From: a bacterium D16-51
Lineage (GTDB): Bacteria > Bacillota > Clostridia > Lachnospirales > Lachnospiraceae
Assembly (NCBI GenBank): GCA_003612285.1
Contig: RAYE01000013.1
Location: 34,824 to 98,823, forward strand
Direction of reading: 5' to 3'
Length of the DNA stretch: 64,000 bases
In this document: one piece after another, positions 51,661-60,902 of the stretch
Position numbering within the stretch: position 1 is the first letter of the stretch
How the letters are laid out: the number at the start of each line of letters is the position of its first letter
The notes under the pieces: generated by a model
Seen by the model: the letters and a program-made list of their open reading frames with translations, nothing else
Databases searched by the model: none
What the model was told of the DNA's origin: nothing
Translations under genes and position numbers: made by a program

Positions 51661-52707
51661 ATGAAAGCTGCATTAAATAGCAAAGAATTTGTTTATACCG
51701 GAAGGATTGATATGGCTGACCCGGAAAGGCCGGAATTTGTTTTCCCGGCTTCCTCTTTAAGCTTTCGTTTTTATGGAAAGAAGGCGGTTCTGGCGCTGGA
51801 AAACAGGATTGCCTGCTGGGACAGCTATCTTGGGGCATTTGTAGATGGCGTCCAGAAAAAATGGAAGCTGAATGCGGAAGGGAAAACGGAAGTTACCCTT
51901 CTGCAGGAAGAGGAAGACAGGGAACATGAAATCCTGGTGTTTAAAAGACAGGACAGCTGCCATGAGATGACGTTTTGTTCCCTGGAGCTTTCCGAGGGAA
52001 GCCGCCTTTTGGAGCCGGCAAAAAGGCCGGAAAGAAGGATTGAGGTATATGGGGATTCTGTATCGGCCGGAGAGGTGTCAGAAGCGGTTGAGTATGCCGG
52101 AAAAGAGGACCCTGAGCATAATGGGGAATATTCCAATAGCTGGTATTCTTATGCATGGATTACTGCAAGGAAGTTAGGCGCAGAACTTCATGATATTGCC
52201 CAGGGTGGAATCCCTCTGCTGAATGGAAATGGATGGGTAGCGCCCCCAGCGTACACAGGGATGGAATTTATGTGGGATAAGGTACATTACCATCCACAGC
52301 TTGAAAAGGTTACAGAATGGGATTTTTCTAAATATACCCCGCATCTGGTAATTGTGGCTGTTGGGCAGAATGACAGCAACCCGGAGGATTATATGAAGAA
52401 TAATCCAGGAGGGGAGCGTGCCGCTTACTGGAAGTACAGGTATCAGAAGTTTGTGGGGCAAATCAGGGAGAAATACCCTAAAGCATTGATCCTGCTTACG
52501 ACAACTATTTTAGAGCATGATGAGGGCTGGGATAAGGCGGTTGACGAGGTGTGCCGGAACTTAAAGGATGAAAGGGTGATCCATTTCCTCTATTCAGAAA
52601 ATGGAAAAGGGACGCCGGGGCATATCAGGATTCCAGAAGCTGAGAAAATGGCGGAGGAACTGGCTGCTTTTATTAATGGCCTTACGATTCCTGTATGGGA
52701 GGATTGA
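51661..52707 (+). CDS. Carbohydrate esterase, CE2-type acetyl-mannooligosaccharide esterase
   Basis: A 348-residue two-domain esterase without a signal peptide. The N-terminal about 115 residues form a jelly roll (EFVYTGRIDMADPERPEFVF). The SGNH-like catalytic domain has the nucleophile serine in EVYGDSVSAGEVSEA, the HLVIVAVGQNDSN block and the C-terminal histidine in GTPGHIRIPEAEKMAEEL. CE2 enzymes are known to work with a Ser-His dyad, and the usual Asp of the DxxH motif is absent here too. In Roseburia the corresponding enzyme removes 3-O- and 6-O-acetyls from imported mannooligosaccharides. It follows the phosphorylase gene by 24 bases. Confidence 0.88.
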   Translation: MKAALNSKEFVYTGRIDMADPERPEFVFPASSLSFRFYGKKAVLALENRIACWDSYLGAFVDGVQKKWKLNAEGKTEVTLLQEEEDREHEILVFKRQDSCHEMTFCSLELSEGSRLLEPAKRPERRIEVYGDSVSAGEVSEAVEYAGKEDPEHNGEYSNSWYSYAWITARKLGAELHDIAQGGIPLLNGNGWVAPPAYTGMEFMWDKVHYHPQLEKVTEWDFSKYTPHLVIVAVGQNDSNPEDYMKNNPGGERAAYWKYRYQKFVGQIREKYPKALILLTTTILEHDEGWDKAVDEVCRNLKDERVIHFLYSENGKGTPGHIRIPEAEKMAEELAAFINGLTIPVWED

Positions 52708-52709
52708 GC

Positions 52710-53807
52710 ATGGAAAAACAGCAGGAAAGGAAACTGTTGGCCTGCATGGAGCGGGCAGAAAATGGGGAAGAACTGACAGTTGGTTTTTTGGGAGGTTCTA
52801 TTACGCAGGGAAGCCTAGCTTCTTCTGATACAAAGCCTTATGCATATCTGGTATATCAGTGGTGGTGCGATGCTTTCCCGAAGGCGCAGTTTCACTATGT
52901 CAATGGAGGGATTGGCGGGACGAATTCCCATTTTGGTGTATCAAGGGCAGTTGAGGATGTCCTGATGTACCAGCCGGATGTGGTTTTTGTAGATTTTAGC
53001 GTAAATGATGAGCCAGAGGAGTTTTTTAAGGAAACTTTTGAAGGGCTGCTTTGCAGGCTGCTAAGCTGGAAAAACAGCCTTCCGGTTATTGTCTTGAATA
53101 ATGTCTATTATGATTCAGGGAAAAATGCGCAGAAGTATCACAATGAAGTGGCCAGACATTATGGCGTGCCATATGTCAGCATACTTGATACGGTATACCA
53201 GAGGATGAAAGCAGGGGAATATACCCGTGAAGAGCTGACGCCTGACGGGCTTCATCCAAATGACAAAGGCCATGCATTGGTGGCGGCAGAGCTTATCCAG
53301 TATCTGGAACAGGTGAAGCAGAAACTGAGGGATGTAGGTTCAGGAAGCCTGTTGGAAAAGGGAGGGGAAAACCTTCCTGCTCCTTTAACAGAGAATGCAT
53401 ATCAGATGGCAAAGCGTCTTACGATTAGGAACTGCTGTCCTGAATTAGAAGGATTCCAGGCAGATGCCAGAGAGAAAATGGGGCATTTGGATTTCTTTAA
53501 AAATGGGTGGATTGGGAAAAAAGAAGGCGATAAAATTTCTTTTGAGGCAGAATGTTCCTGCATAGCGGTGCAGTACCGCAAAACAATCCAAAAGCCATCA
53601 CCAGTCGCAAAGCTTATCCTGGATGGCGACATGGAACATGCTGTAACGCTGGATGGGAACTTTGAGGAAGATTGGGGCGACTGCCTATATCTTGAAACAG
53701 TGCTGCATCATGGGGAATTTAAGAAGCACTGCGTTGAAATTGAGATAGTCCAGACAGATAAGGAAGATAAAGTACCATTTTATTTGTTATCGTTGATTGT
53801 AGCATAA
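52710..53807 (+). CDS. Carbohydrate esterase, CE17-type mannan 2-O-acetylesterase
   Basis: A 365-residue cytosolic esterase. The N-terminal SGNH domain shows block I TVGFLGGSITQGS (Ser nucleophile), the oxyanion Gly/Asn segment VNGGIGGTNSHFGVSRA, DVVFVDFSVNDEPEEF, and the catalytic pair in TPDGLHPNDKGHALVA. The C-terminal about 130 residues form a beta-sandwich (CBM35-like in characterised CE17 enzymes). The Roseburia enzyme removes 2-O-acetyl groups from mannose. GGGAGG lies six bases before the ATG at 52710, only three bases after the previous stop, so the two esterases are coupled. Confidence 0.88.
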   Translation: MEKQQERKLLACMERAENGEELTVGFLGGSITQGSLASSDTKPYAYLVYQWWCDAFPKAQFHYVNGGIGGTNSHFGVSRAVEDVLMYQPDVVFVDFSVNDEPEEFFKETFEGLLCRLLSWKNSLPVIVLNNVYYDSGKNAQKYHNEVARHYGVPYVSILDTVYQRMKAGEYTREELTPDGLHPNDKGHALVAAELIQYLEQVKQKLRDVGSGSLLEKGGENLPAPLTENAYQMAKRLTIRNCCPELEGFQADAREKMGHLDFFKNGWIGKKEGDKISFEAECSCIAVQYRKTIQKPSPVAKLILDGDMEHAVTLDGNFEEDWGDCLYLETVLHHGEFKKHCVEIEIVQTDKEDKVPFYLLSLIVA

Positions 53808-53834
53808 AAAATTACATAAATAAGGAGGATTTTT

Positions 53835-56800
53835 ATGAGGAAAAGAGGTTTAAAGTGGCTTGCTGTATGCATGGCGCTGGCGGTTACAGTTTCCAGTGCC
53901 GGGGTAGGAGGATTTACCGGTACTTTGCAGGTATCTGCGAAGCAGGTTTCCAAATTATCCAAAAAGGCTGCAGAAAGCCCGAAGTTTGAAAATCAGACCA
54001 GTAATGAAGTGGCTTTTGGGGCTGCTGAGGACTGGGAAAGCAGCAACAGCGTTATCCAAGTTTCTTTTGCAGGAGATGGCAAAGAAATTGCTGCCGGTTC
54101 AAAGCTTTGCTTTACGATGACAATAAGCGAAGCTGCTTATAACTCAATGAAGGCAGAGGACTATATTAAACTGGAAGCTGGCTTTTTCCAGGAAGAAAAT
54201 AACTGGGACAGCATGGTAAAACTTGGATGGCCTATGTATAAGCCGGAGAACTTTACCAAAAATGAAGATGGCACATACAGCACAAAGGTAGAGATGGCAT
54301 TTGAAAGTGCCTGCAAAGTATTCCATTCTCTTCTGCTTCGTGGCGTGGGAACAGGTTTTGCAGGGACAGTGACATTTTCGGAGATATCACTGCAAAAGGA
54401 AGGAACGGCAGGGGATGTCTTGAAATTTGATGACCAGACCAGCAATGAAATTACTTTTGGTGTTGCGGAAGACTGGGATAGTCCATTGGGAGTTACATTT
54501 GCAGGGGATGGTAAAGCGATTGCAGCCGGTTCTAAATTGTGCTTTACCATGACAATTAGCGAAGCTGCTTACAATACTATGAAAGAAGCAGATTATATCA
54601 AGCTGGAAGCAGATTTCTTCCAAGAGGAAAATAACTGGGACAGCCTTGTGAAGCTTGGATGGCCGATGTTTGGACCTGCGAATTTTACAAAGAATGAAGA
54701 TGGTACATATAGCACAGTTGTAGAGATGAAGTTTGACAGTGCATGCAATGTCTTCCAGTCACTTCAAATCCGCGGTGTAGGAACAGGTTTTGCCGGTGCT
54801 GTGGCATTTTCAGGTGTATCACTGGAAAGGGCAGAACAGGTGGAGCAGTTTGTTGATATTACAGAAAAGGTAAAAGAGAAAGCAGATGCTGCAGATTTAT
54901 CTGGTATGGCATCCAGCGTAAAACTGGTGGATGCAGAAGCAACAGACAGCACAAAATCACTGGCGGCCTATCTGAAGGGGCTGCAAAAGAGCGGCCAGGT
55001 ATTGTTTGGGCATCAGAATTCCACCTTTAAGTCAGTTAGTTCTGATGGCAAAGATCTAGCGATTAAGGATATTGTTTCTGATATAAAGGATATTACAGGC
55101 TCAGAAGCAGGGTTATTTGGCATAGATACGTTGGCACTTGCAGGCTGTGAAATTGGCAAGTCTACCAGACAGGAAGCATTGGACGCCTCTATTGAAGCTT
55201 CTATGAAGGCATATAACGGCGGTTCTATTATTTCCCTGTCCTGCCATATGCCAAACTTTACAAACAGTAAAATTACAGCAACAGGTGATGTAAAATACCC
55301 ATTTGATTTTACCAAGTGTGATTTTACTGAGTCAAAGGATTTAACGCCTTGTGCAGATTACATTTTAGAGGGCGGTGAATATAATCCACAGTTTAATGCA
55401 TATCTGGATATTATTGCAGATTATGCATTGGCACTGCAGAAGGAGAATATCCCGGTACTGTTCCGTCCGTTCCATGAAAACAGCGGCGGCTGGTTCTGGT
55501 GGGGTTCTTCTACAAGCGTAGAGTCATATCAGGCAATGTGGCGTTACATGGTTCACTATCTGGAGGACAAGGGTGTACATAATTTCTTATATGTATATTC
55601 ACCAAATGGACCGATATCTAGTGAAGCAGAATATCTGGAGCGTTTCCCGGGGGATGCTTATGTAGATGTTTTGGGATTTGATTATTATGATGATTATTCA
55701 GATGCAAATGTATATACAGGCGATACCTTCTTTTCTGCCCTTGCATCAAGCTGTGATGTAGTAGCAAGCCTTGCAGAAAAAAAGGATAAAATCCCTGCAA
55801 TTGCAGAAGCAGGAATCCGTATTACTGGCGCTGGGAAAGATAGCCTGATGGTATCAGGAAACCCAGTAAAAGGAAAAGACTGGTATAACAAAGTTGTAAA
55901 TACTGCATCTGCACATAAGATTCCATATTTCCTGCTGTGGGCAAACTTTGGTGAGGGCAATTTCTTCGTGCCATATAAGGTTTCTGATACACAGGGGCAG
56001 GAACTGATTAATGAGTTTATTAGCGCATATAACAATGAGAAATCTATATTCGGCAGCGGCACGAACTTCTATGCAGCAGGCGATAGTGCGGCAGCAGACA
56101 GTGCAGCCGGAAAAGCAGGAAATGTTACTTTAACCGGTTACAGCACAGAAGTGAATGGATATATGATTTCACCGAAAAATTATGAAGTAATCAAAGAACC
56201 GCGTGATTTTAAGGCATATGTTAAAAATGCAGAAAAGGTAGAGTTCCAGGTAAAGGCAAAAGAAGACGCCGAAGCAGTTGCTGTGCCAACCCAGAAAGAG
56301 GGGAATATCTATACGGCAAATCTGACAAAGGAATTGTTAGAGAAAGTAGGCAAGACAAGTACCGGGATTGTGACACTTGTGGCAGACGGGAAGGAACTGG
56401 GCAGCGCTAAGTTCATTAACTTCAATAAGGATGTTGACGTCTTGGAAAAAGGGATGTTTGACAACTTTGAATACTATTATGGAAATGATGCGCTTTTGCA
56501 GAGCAAGTATGGCGCGCACAATTCTGCTGCAAACTGCAATTCTTCTTTCTCCCTGAACAGTGCAGAGAAAGTGGAAGGTGATTACAGCGGAGCCTTTAAT
56601 TACACACTTTCCTATAAAGGTTCTGAAGTATGGACTGGCGGACTTGGACGTGTATTTGATGCAGATAAGACAGACCTTTCTGAATTTAACGCTGTTTCTA
56701 TGTGGGTAAAACCGGACGGCAATGGACAGAAGCTGGTTGCACAGATTAATGATGACTATGAAGCATATCTGACAGAGTTTGTGAAAGGGACAAAGGCACA

Positions 56801-57401
56801 GTATGTAACGATTCCATTTACCAGCTTTATTAAGAAGGGTGATACAGTTTCTGTAGATCCGAAAAACATTACAAACTTTAAATTCTGGTGTAATTCTGTC
56901 CCAGAAAATTATACAGGGCAGAAGGATGCAGACGGGAATTATACAGTGTCCGGCACAATCCTGTTTGATGATATCCGTGCAGTAAAAATCAGCGATACAG
57001 ATTTGGCAAAAGTAGATGCGAATGGTTTAATTATTACAGATACGGCATTGACAGGTTCAGGGGAGCAGCCTCCTGTTGTAACACCAGAACCAGGAAAGGT
57101 GAAGGCACCAAAGAAAGTCAGCCTGACCAGTGCAAAACAGAAATCTAAGTCTTCTAAGAAAGTAGTTTTGAAGTGGAAAAAGGTGAAAGAGGCTACAGGT
57201 TATAAAGTTTATATGAAGACTGGAAAGAATGGGAAGTATAAACTGGTAAAAACACTGAAAAAGAACAGCAAAGTAAGCTTCACAACAGGTAAATTAAAGA
57301 GCAAGAAGACTTATTACTTTAAAGTACGCGCCTATAAGACAGCTTCTGGCAAGACAGTATATGGCAAGTACTCTGCTGTAAAGAAAGTAACAGTAAAATA
57401 G
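53835..57401 (+). CDS. Secreted multimodular GH26 endo-beta-1,4-mannanase
   Basis: An 1188-residue exported enzyme that cuts mannan outside the cell. After a signal peptide (about 1-36) come two tandem, very similar beta-sandwich modules (about 50-185 and 196-330; FENQTSNEVAFGAAEDWES versus FDDQTSNEITFGVAEDWDS), probably carbohydrate-binding. The GH26 domain (about 360-735) has the acid/base Glu 548 in LFRPFHENSGGWFWWG and the nucleophile Glu 658 in IPAIAEAGIRITG. An Ig-like linker (about 765-865), a CBM23-like module (about 870-1055, EKGMFDNFEYYYGND) and a basic fibronectin-III-like domain (about 1090-1188) follow. The lysine-rich end may bind the cell wall, since no LPXTG is seen. RBS is AAGGAGG. 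The domain naming of the binding modules is by resemblance to Roseburia GH26. Confidence 0.93.
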   Translation: MRKRGLKWLAVCMALAVTVSSAGVGGFTGTLQVSAKQVSKLSKKAAESPKFENQTSNEVAFGAAEDWESSNSVIQVSFAGDGKEIAAGSKLCFTMTISEAAYNSMKAEDYIKLEAGFFQEENNWDSMVKLGWPMYKPENFTKNEDGTYSTKVEMAFESACKVFHSLLLRGVGTGFAGTVTFSEISLQKEGTAGDVLKFDDQTSNEITFGVAEDWDSPLGVTFAGDGKAIAAGSKLCFTMTISEAAYNTMKEADYIKLEADFFQEENNWDSLVKLGWPMFGPANFTKNEDGTYSTVVEMKFDSACNVFQSLQIRGVGTGFAGAVAFSGVSLERAEQVEQFVDITEKVKEKADAADLSGMASSVKLVDAEATDSTKSLAAYLKGLQKSGQVLFGHQNSTFKSVSSDGKDLAIKDIVSDIKDITGSEAGLFGIDTLALAGCEIGKSTRQEALDASIEASMKAYNGGSIISLSCHMPNFTNSKITATGDVKYPFDFTKCDFTESKDLTPCADYILEGGEYNPQFNAYLDIIADYALALQKENIPVLFRPFHENSGGWFWWGSSTSVESYQAMWRYMVHYLEDKGVHNFLYVYSPNGPISSEAEYLERFPGDAYVDVLGFDYYDDYSDANVYTGDTFFSALASSCDVVASLAEKKDKIPAIAEAGIRITGAGKDSLMVSGNPVKGKDWYNKVVNTASAHKIPYFLLWANFGEGNFFVPYKVSDTQGQELINEFISAYNNEKSIFGSGTNFYAAGDSAAADSAAGKAGNVTLTGYSTEVNGYMISPKNYEVIKEPRDFKAYVKNAEKVEFQVKAKEDAEAVAVPTQKEGNIYTANLTKELLEKVGKTSTGIVTLVADGKELGSAKFINFNKDVDVLEKGMFDNFEYYYGNDALLQSKYGAHNSAANCNSSFSLNSAEKVEGDYSGAFNYTLSYKGSEVWTGGLGRVFDADKTDLSEFNAVSMWVKPDGNGQKLVAQINDDYEAYLTEFVKGTKAQYVTIPFTSFIKKGDTVSVDPKNITNFKFWCNSVPENYTGQKDADGNYTVSGTILFDDIRAVKISDTDLAKVDANGLIITDTALTGSGEQPPVVTPEPGKVKAPKKVSLTSAKQKSKSSKKVVLKWKKVKEATGYKVYMKTGKNGKYKLVKTLKKNSKVSFTTGKLKSKKTYYFKVRAYKTASGKTVYGKYSAVKKVTVK

Positions 57402-57432
57402 GTTAAATTTAATTAAATAAAGGGGATTTTAT

Positions 57433-58398
57433 ATGAATGATGTTACAAAATCCCCTATCCTTTTTTTAAAACCTGTTTTAAAGCAGATGGTGTGGGGCGG
57501 TTCACGCCTGCATGAAGTTTTTGGGTATGAAACAGATGCAGATAATGTTGGGGAATGCTGGGGGATTGCAGCACATCCAAATGGGGATTCCTCAATTAAT
57601 TGCGAAAAATTTCATGAGAGGTTTTCAAACCTGACGTTATCTGCTCTTTGGAAAAAAGAGCCAAAGCTTTTTGGGGATTATGACACAGCGCAGTTCCCGC
57701 TTCTTATCAAGATAATTGATGCAAAAAGTGATTTGAGTATCCAGGTGCATCCTGATGATGCCTATGCAGCAAGGGAAGAAAATGGTTCCCTTGGGAAAAT
57801 GGAGTGCTGGTATATTATTGACTGTCCAGAAGATGCAGTCCTTGTAGTCGGGCATAATGCAAAGACAAAAGAAGAACTGGAAGAAATGGTGCAGGAGGGG
57901 AAATGGGATGAACTGATTCGGAAAGTGCCGATTAAAAAAGGTGATTTTATCCAGATTGACCCAGGGACAGTCCATGCAATTACAGCCGGGTGCCTGATTT
58001 TAGAGACACAGCAGAATAGTGACATTACATACCGCCTTTATGACTATGGCCGCAAGGTAGATGGGAAGCTTAGGGAACTCCATATTAAGCAGAGCCTTGA
58101 TGTAATACAGGTTCCGGCAAAGTCCGCTAAAGATTCCGTTATGGGGACGCTGGACTTGCCTAAAAACCAGATGAACCAGCTGATTTCGTGCCAGTATTAT
58201 AATGTTTATAAGCTGGTTGTGTCAGGGAGATGCCTGGTGCCAAACCATGAAAGCTTTCTGAATATGAGCGTTCTGGAAGGAAATGGGCTGATTGATGGTG
58301 TATCTATCAGAAAAGGAGACCACTTTATAATACCTGCAAACTATGGCGAAGTCCGTATAGAGGGTGAATTAGTGATCATTGCTTCCACTGCAAATTAA
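57433..58398 (+). CDS. manA: Mannose-6-phosphate isomerase, class I
   Basis: A 321-residue zinc enzyme converting mannose-6-phosphate to fructose-6-phosphate, the last step of mannan breakdown before glycolysis. Features are LKQMVWGGSRLHEVFGYE, GECWGIAAHPNGDS, the zinc ligands in SIQVHPDDAYA with the downstream glutamate in GKMECWYIID, and the later histidine in IDPGTVHAITAGCLILETQ. The length matches the short Gram-positive type. AAAGGGGA precedes the ATG, and the gene lies 31 bases after the mannanase stop. A terminator follows, ending the mannan operon. Confidence 0.95.
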   Translation: MNDVTKSPILFLKPVLKQMVWGGSRLHEVFGYETDADNVGECWGIAAHPNGDSSINCEKFHERFSNLTLSALWKKEPKLFGDYDTAQFPLLIKIIDAKSDLSIQVHPDDAYAAREENGSLGKMECWYIIDCPEDAVLVVGHNAKTKEELEEMVQEGKWDELIRKVPIKKGDFIQIDPGTVHAITAGCLILETQQNSDITYRLYDYGRKVDGKLRELHIKQSLDVIQVPAKSAKDSVMGTLDLPKNQMNQLISCQYYNVYKLVVSGRCLVPNHESFLNMSVLEGNGLIDGVSIRKGDHFIIPANYGEVRIEGELVIIASTAN

Positions 58399-58456
58399 GA
58401 TTAGAATTGAGATTTGCTTAAAATTGGAATAACAGGAAAAGGATAGGGAAAAAGTG

Positions 58457-58500
58457 CCGCCCTGTTTTGCTGGTATCTGTGCCGGCAAAGCAGGGCGGTT
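58457..58500 (+). terminator. Intrinsic terminator of the mannan operon
   Basis: CCGCCCTGTTTTGC (58457-58470) pairs with GCAAAGCAGGGCGG (58485-58498), one G-T pair, followed by TTTGTATTCTTT. Confidence 0.85.
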
Positions 58501-58831
58501 TGTATTCTTTAACAAATTTTATAATTTGTTTCATGAACGAAATAAAGACATTTTTACTTTACTTTCACTTATACCATATTCGGATGCAATTTTCTTGAAT
58601 TCGGAATATTATGATTTATGGCAGGTGAGGAAGATGAATATATAGGTTTTTGGAACAAGGAAATGCAATGATACAAAGAAAACAGAACTTTTTTTTCAAG
58701 GAATGTGGTATAAGTATCAGTTTATTGGTATAATAGAAAGGGCATGAGTAAAAGTGAATTTATTTCCATTGCACAGGCGATTGGTGTACTTGGGAATAAG
58801 ATTAGCTGGGATGGAAAAAAGGATGTTTGCT
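58501..58831. other. Intergenic stretch with promoter for the AlbA_2 gene
   Basis: An extended -10 TATAAT (58729-58734, preceded by TTGG) lies about 100 bases before the next start. A coding-like stretch (NSEYYDLWQVRKMNI) ends near 58645, but it has no start or family and may be a remnant. Confidence 0.4.
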
Positions 58832-60217
58832 ATGGATATAAAAGATTTAATAGGTGAAGCAACTGAATATGACAAAAAGCTTGCGTTGGAAGAAAAGAAA
58901 CCCAAAAGCTGGTGTAAAAGCGTAAGTGCATTTGCGAATACCTTTGGTGGGGCTTTGATTTTTGGTATTTCTGATGATGGGCATATTGTTGGGCTTGATA
59001 ATCCTGAAGAAGATGCAGAAAAAATGAGTGAAGCAGTAAAATCAAGATTGGATCCAATTCCGGAATTTAAGCTCAGGTTTCATAAAGCTGATGATAAAAA
59101 GGTTTTGATTATACTTGAAGTATATAAAGGGGACGAGACACCATATTATTATTCGGGAGATGGTGTGCTGGAAGCTTTTGTTCGTGTTGGAAATGAAAGT
59201 GTAAAGGCAGCTGCAGCTGAATTAAAGCGTCTTGTTCTTAGAGGAAAGAATACAACTTATGATTCACAGAATTCTACTTATAAGGTGGAGAATTTTGCTT
59301 TCTCAAAGCTCAAGGAAAGGTATAAGAAATGGACTGGGAATAGCTTTGACGACAAAGACTTGATTTCATTTGGACTGGTAAATGAACAAGGTGAATTAAC
59401 TAATGCAGGGGCATTACTTGCTGATGAAAGTCCAATTCTTTGTTCAAGATTATTTTGTACAAGATGGAATGGGCTGAACAAAAGTGGTGGTGCAGTTGAT
59501 GCGTTAGATGATGCAGAGTATTCAGGTAGTATTATTTTTCTGATTGAAAATGGAGAAGCGTTTATCAAACGTAATTGCAAAATGAAATGGCGTAAGACTG
59601 CAAATTCAAGAGAGGAGATGCCGGAATATGTAGAACGGAGTTATCACGAGGCGCTTGTAAATGCTTTGGCACACCGCGACTATCTGGTCAATGGCAGTGA
59701 AGTCCATATTGACATATATGATGACAGAATGGAAATTTATTCTCCGGGAGGAATGCCCGATGGTTCCATGATTCAGGATAGAGACCCGCTTACGGTACCT
59801 TCAACCAGAAGAAATCCGGTACTTGCAGATGTACTTAATAGGCTCGGATATATGGAGCGAAAAGGTAGCGGATTTGGAAAGATTATTAGTGGGTATGAGG
59901 TTCAAATCAATTATAATGAAAACAAAAGACCGTCATTCCGTTCAGACAGATATCAGTTTACTGCTGTGATGTCAAACCTGAATTATAATGTCCCCCAAGA
60001 TGTCCCCCAAGGTGTCCCCCAAGGTGTCCCTCAAGACAAATTGGATGCTCGGATTATGGACTTGATTTGTAGGGACAGCAAAATTAGTACAGAGAAAATG
60101 GCGATTGCATTGGGCGTAAGTTCTAAAACAATTAAGCGACATCTAAAAGAAATGGATAATGTAAATTATATTGGACGTGGTTTTAGCGGACACTGGGAAA
60201 TTATGGATAATGAGTAA
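58832..60217 (+). CDS. AlbA_2/Schlafen-type ATP-binding transcriptional regulator
   Basis: A 461-residue protein. The N-terminal AlbA_2 domain is visible as DLIGEATEYDKKLALEEKKP, then SVSAFANTFGGALIFGISDD and GVLEAFVRVGNESVKA. A GHKL-like ATPase domain follows: YHEALVNALAHRDYLVNGSE, DRMEIYSPGGMPDG and RKGSGFGKIISGYE. The C-terminus is a winged helix (KISTEKMAIALGVSSKTIKR). Between ATPase and winged helix lies a tandem VPQD/VPQG linker repeated four times. The ATG at 58832 is chosen since AAAAGGATG is eight bases upstream and the AlbA_2 fold begins there. Such proteins are presumed regulators or phage-defence-related; the role here is unknown. Confidence 0.85.
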   Translation: MDIKDLIGEATEYDKKLALEEKKPKSWCKSVSAFANTFGGALIFGISDDGHIVGLDNPEEDAEKMSEAVKSRLDPIPEFKLRFHKADDKKVLIILEVYKGDETPYYYSGDGVLEAFVRVGNESVKAAAAELKRLVLRGKNTTYDSQNSTYKVENFAFSKLKERYKKWTGNSFDDKDLISFGLVNEQGELTNAGALLADESPILCSRLFCTRWNGLNKSGGAVDALDDAEYSGSIIFLIENGEAFIKRNCKMKWRKTANSREEMPEYVERSYHEALVNALAHRDYLVNGSEVHIDIYDDRMEIYSPGGMPDGSMIQDRDPLTVPSTRRNPVLADVLNRLGYMERKGSGFGKIISGYEVQINYNENKRPSFRSDRYQFTAVMSNLNYNVPQDVPQGVPQGVPQDKLDARIMDLICRDSKISTEKMAIALGVSSKTIKRHLKEMDNVNYIGRGFSGHWEIMDNE

Positions 60218-60337
60218 TATGAAGCAAAAAGGCTGCTTAAATTAACCTGTTGTGCTAGTTAATATAACAAAACTTCAACAAAATATGCTATCCTAATTGT
60301 AAACCATACAATTACAAAACAAACTGGCCCGGAGAAA

Positions 60338-60502
60338 CTAGTACAGCATTTCTTAGTCTCTCATACACTTAGCGCTCGCTATTTACGCCATCGCCGCGTT
60401 GTCGTCAGTCAACAATGCCACCGCATTGCCTCCTTCCTCCGCCTTGCGCTGACAAAAATATCAAGCGCTAAGTATATGGAGATTAAGGAAACGCTGTACT
60501 AG
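60338..60502. mobile_element. 165-bp MITE-like palindromic element, copy 2
   Basis: Same length, CTAG borders, terminal repeats and core as 2896-3060. The left end reads CTAGTACAGCATTTC and the right GAAACGCTGTACTAG. The few differences include compensating changes near the ends, consistent with conservation of the palindrome. Confidence 0.8.
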
Positions 60503-60556
60503 GCGTTTGCTATTCCGGTTCCGTCGAAGGGTTGAAACTGCATTTTCCCAACTTGG

Positions 60557-60624
60557 AAATTTGTGTCTGCGCACACTTGCCACAAATTTGTTATGCACAA
60601 AAAACGTGTGCAGAAAGGAGGATT
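60557..60624 (+). repeat. Palindromic repeat carrying a ribosome binding site, copy 2
   Basis: Nearly identical to 41430-41497, from AAATTTGTGTCTGCGCAC to GTGTGCAGAAAGGAGG. It supplies the Shine-Dalgarno of the following TSCPD gene. Confidence 0.8.
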
Positions 60625-60627
60625 ACT

Positions 60628-60900
60628 ATGCAATATACATATAAGACAAAGGGCACTTGCTCTACAGAAATCAGGCTAAATATTGAAGGGGAACGGGTTA
60701 CGGATGTTTCTTTTACAGGGGGCTGTAACGGAAATTTAAAGGCGATTCCAGCATTGGTGGATGGATGTACTGTAGAAGAGATTGAAGGGAAATTGGCGGG
60801 GATTACTTGCGGCTGGAAAAAAACATCTTGTGCAGACCAGCTTGCGAAGGCTTGCAGGGAGGCATATGAAGCACAACATGGAGTAAAGGGAAATGAATAG
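60628..60900 (+). CDS. TSCPD domain protein (TIGR03905 type)
   Basis: A 90-residue protein with four cysteines in the pattern KGTCSTEIRLNIEG, FTGGCNGNLKAIPALVDG, GITCGWKKTSCADQLA. This is the TSCPD domain as found alone in a small clostridial family; the domain also occurs at the end of class II ribonucleotide reductases and is thought to bind metal. The ATG at 60628 is fixed by AAAGGAGG from the repeat. It lies two bases before the MATE gene, so the two are coupled. Function unknown. Confidence 0.85.
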   Translation: MQYTYKTKGTCSTEIRLNIEGERVTDVSFTGGCNGNLKAIPALVDGCTVEEIEGKLAGITCGWKKTSCADQLAKACREAYEAQHGVKGNE

Positions 60901-60902
60901 CT

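Noticed and set aside
53402..53962. Minus-strand frames inside the esterase and mannanase genes
   Set aside because: They are antisense to strongly supported enzymes and lack start signals.
59995..60050. CRISPR-like short repeats in the AlbA_2 gene
   Set aside because: They are direct 12-base coding repeats without spacers.
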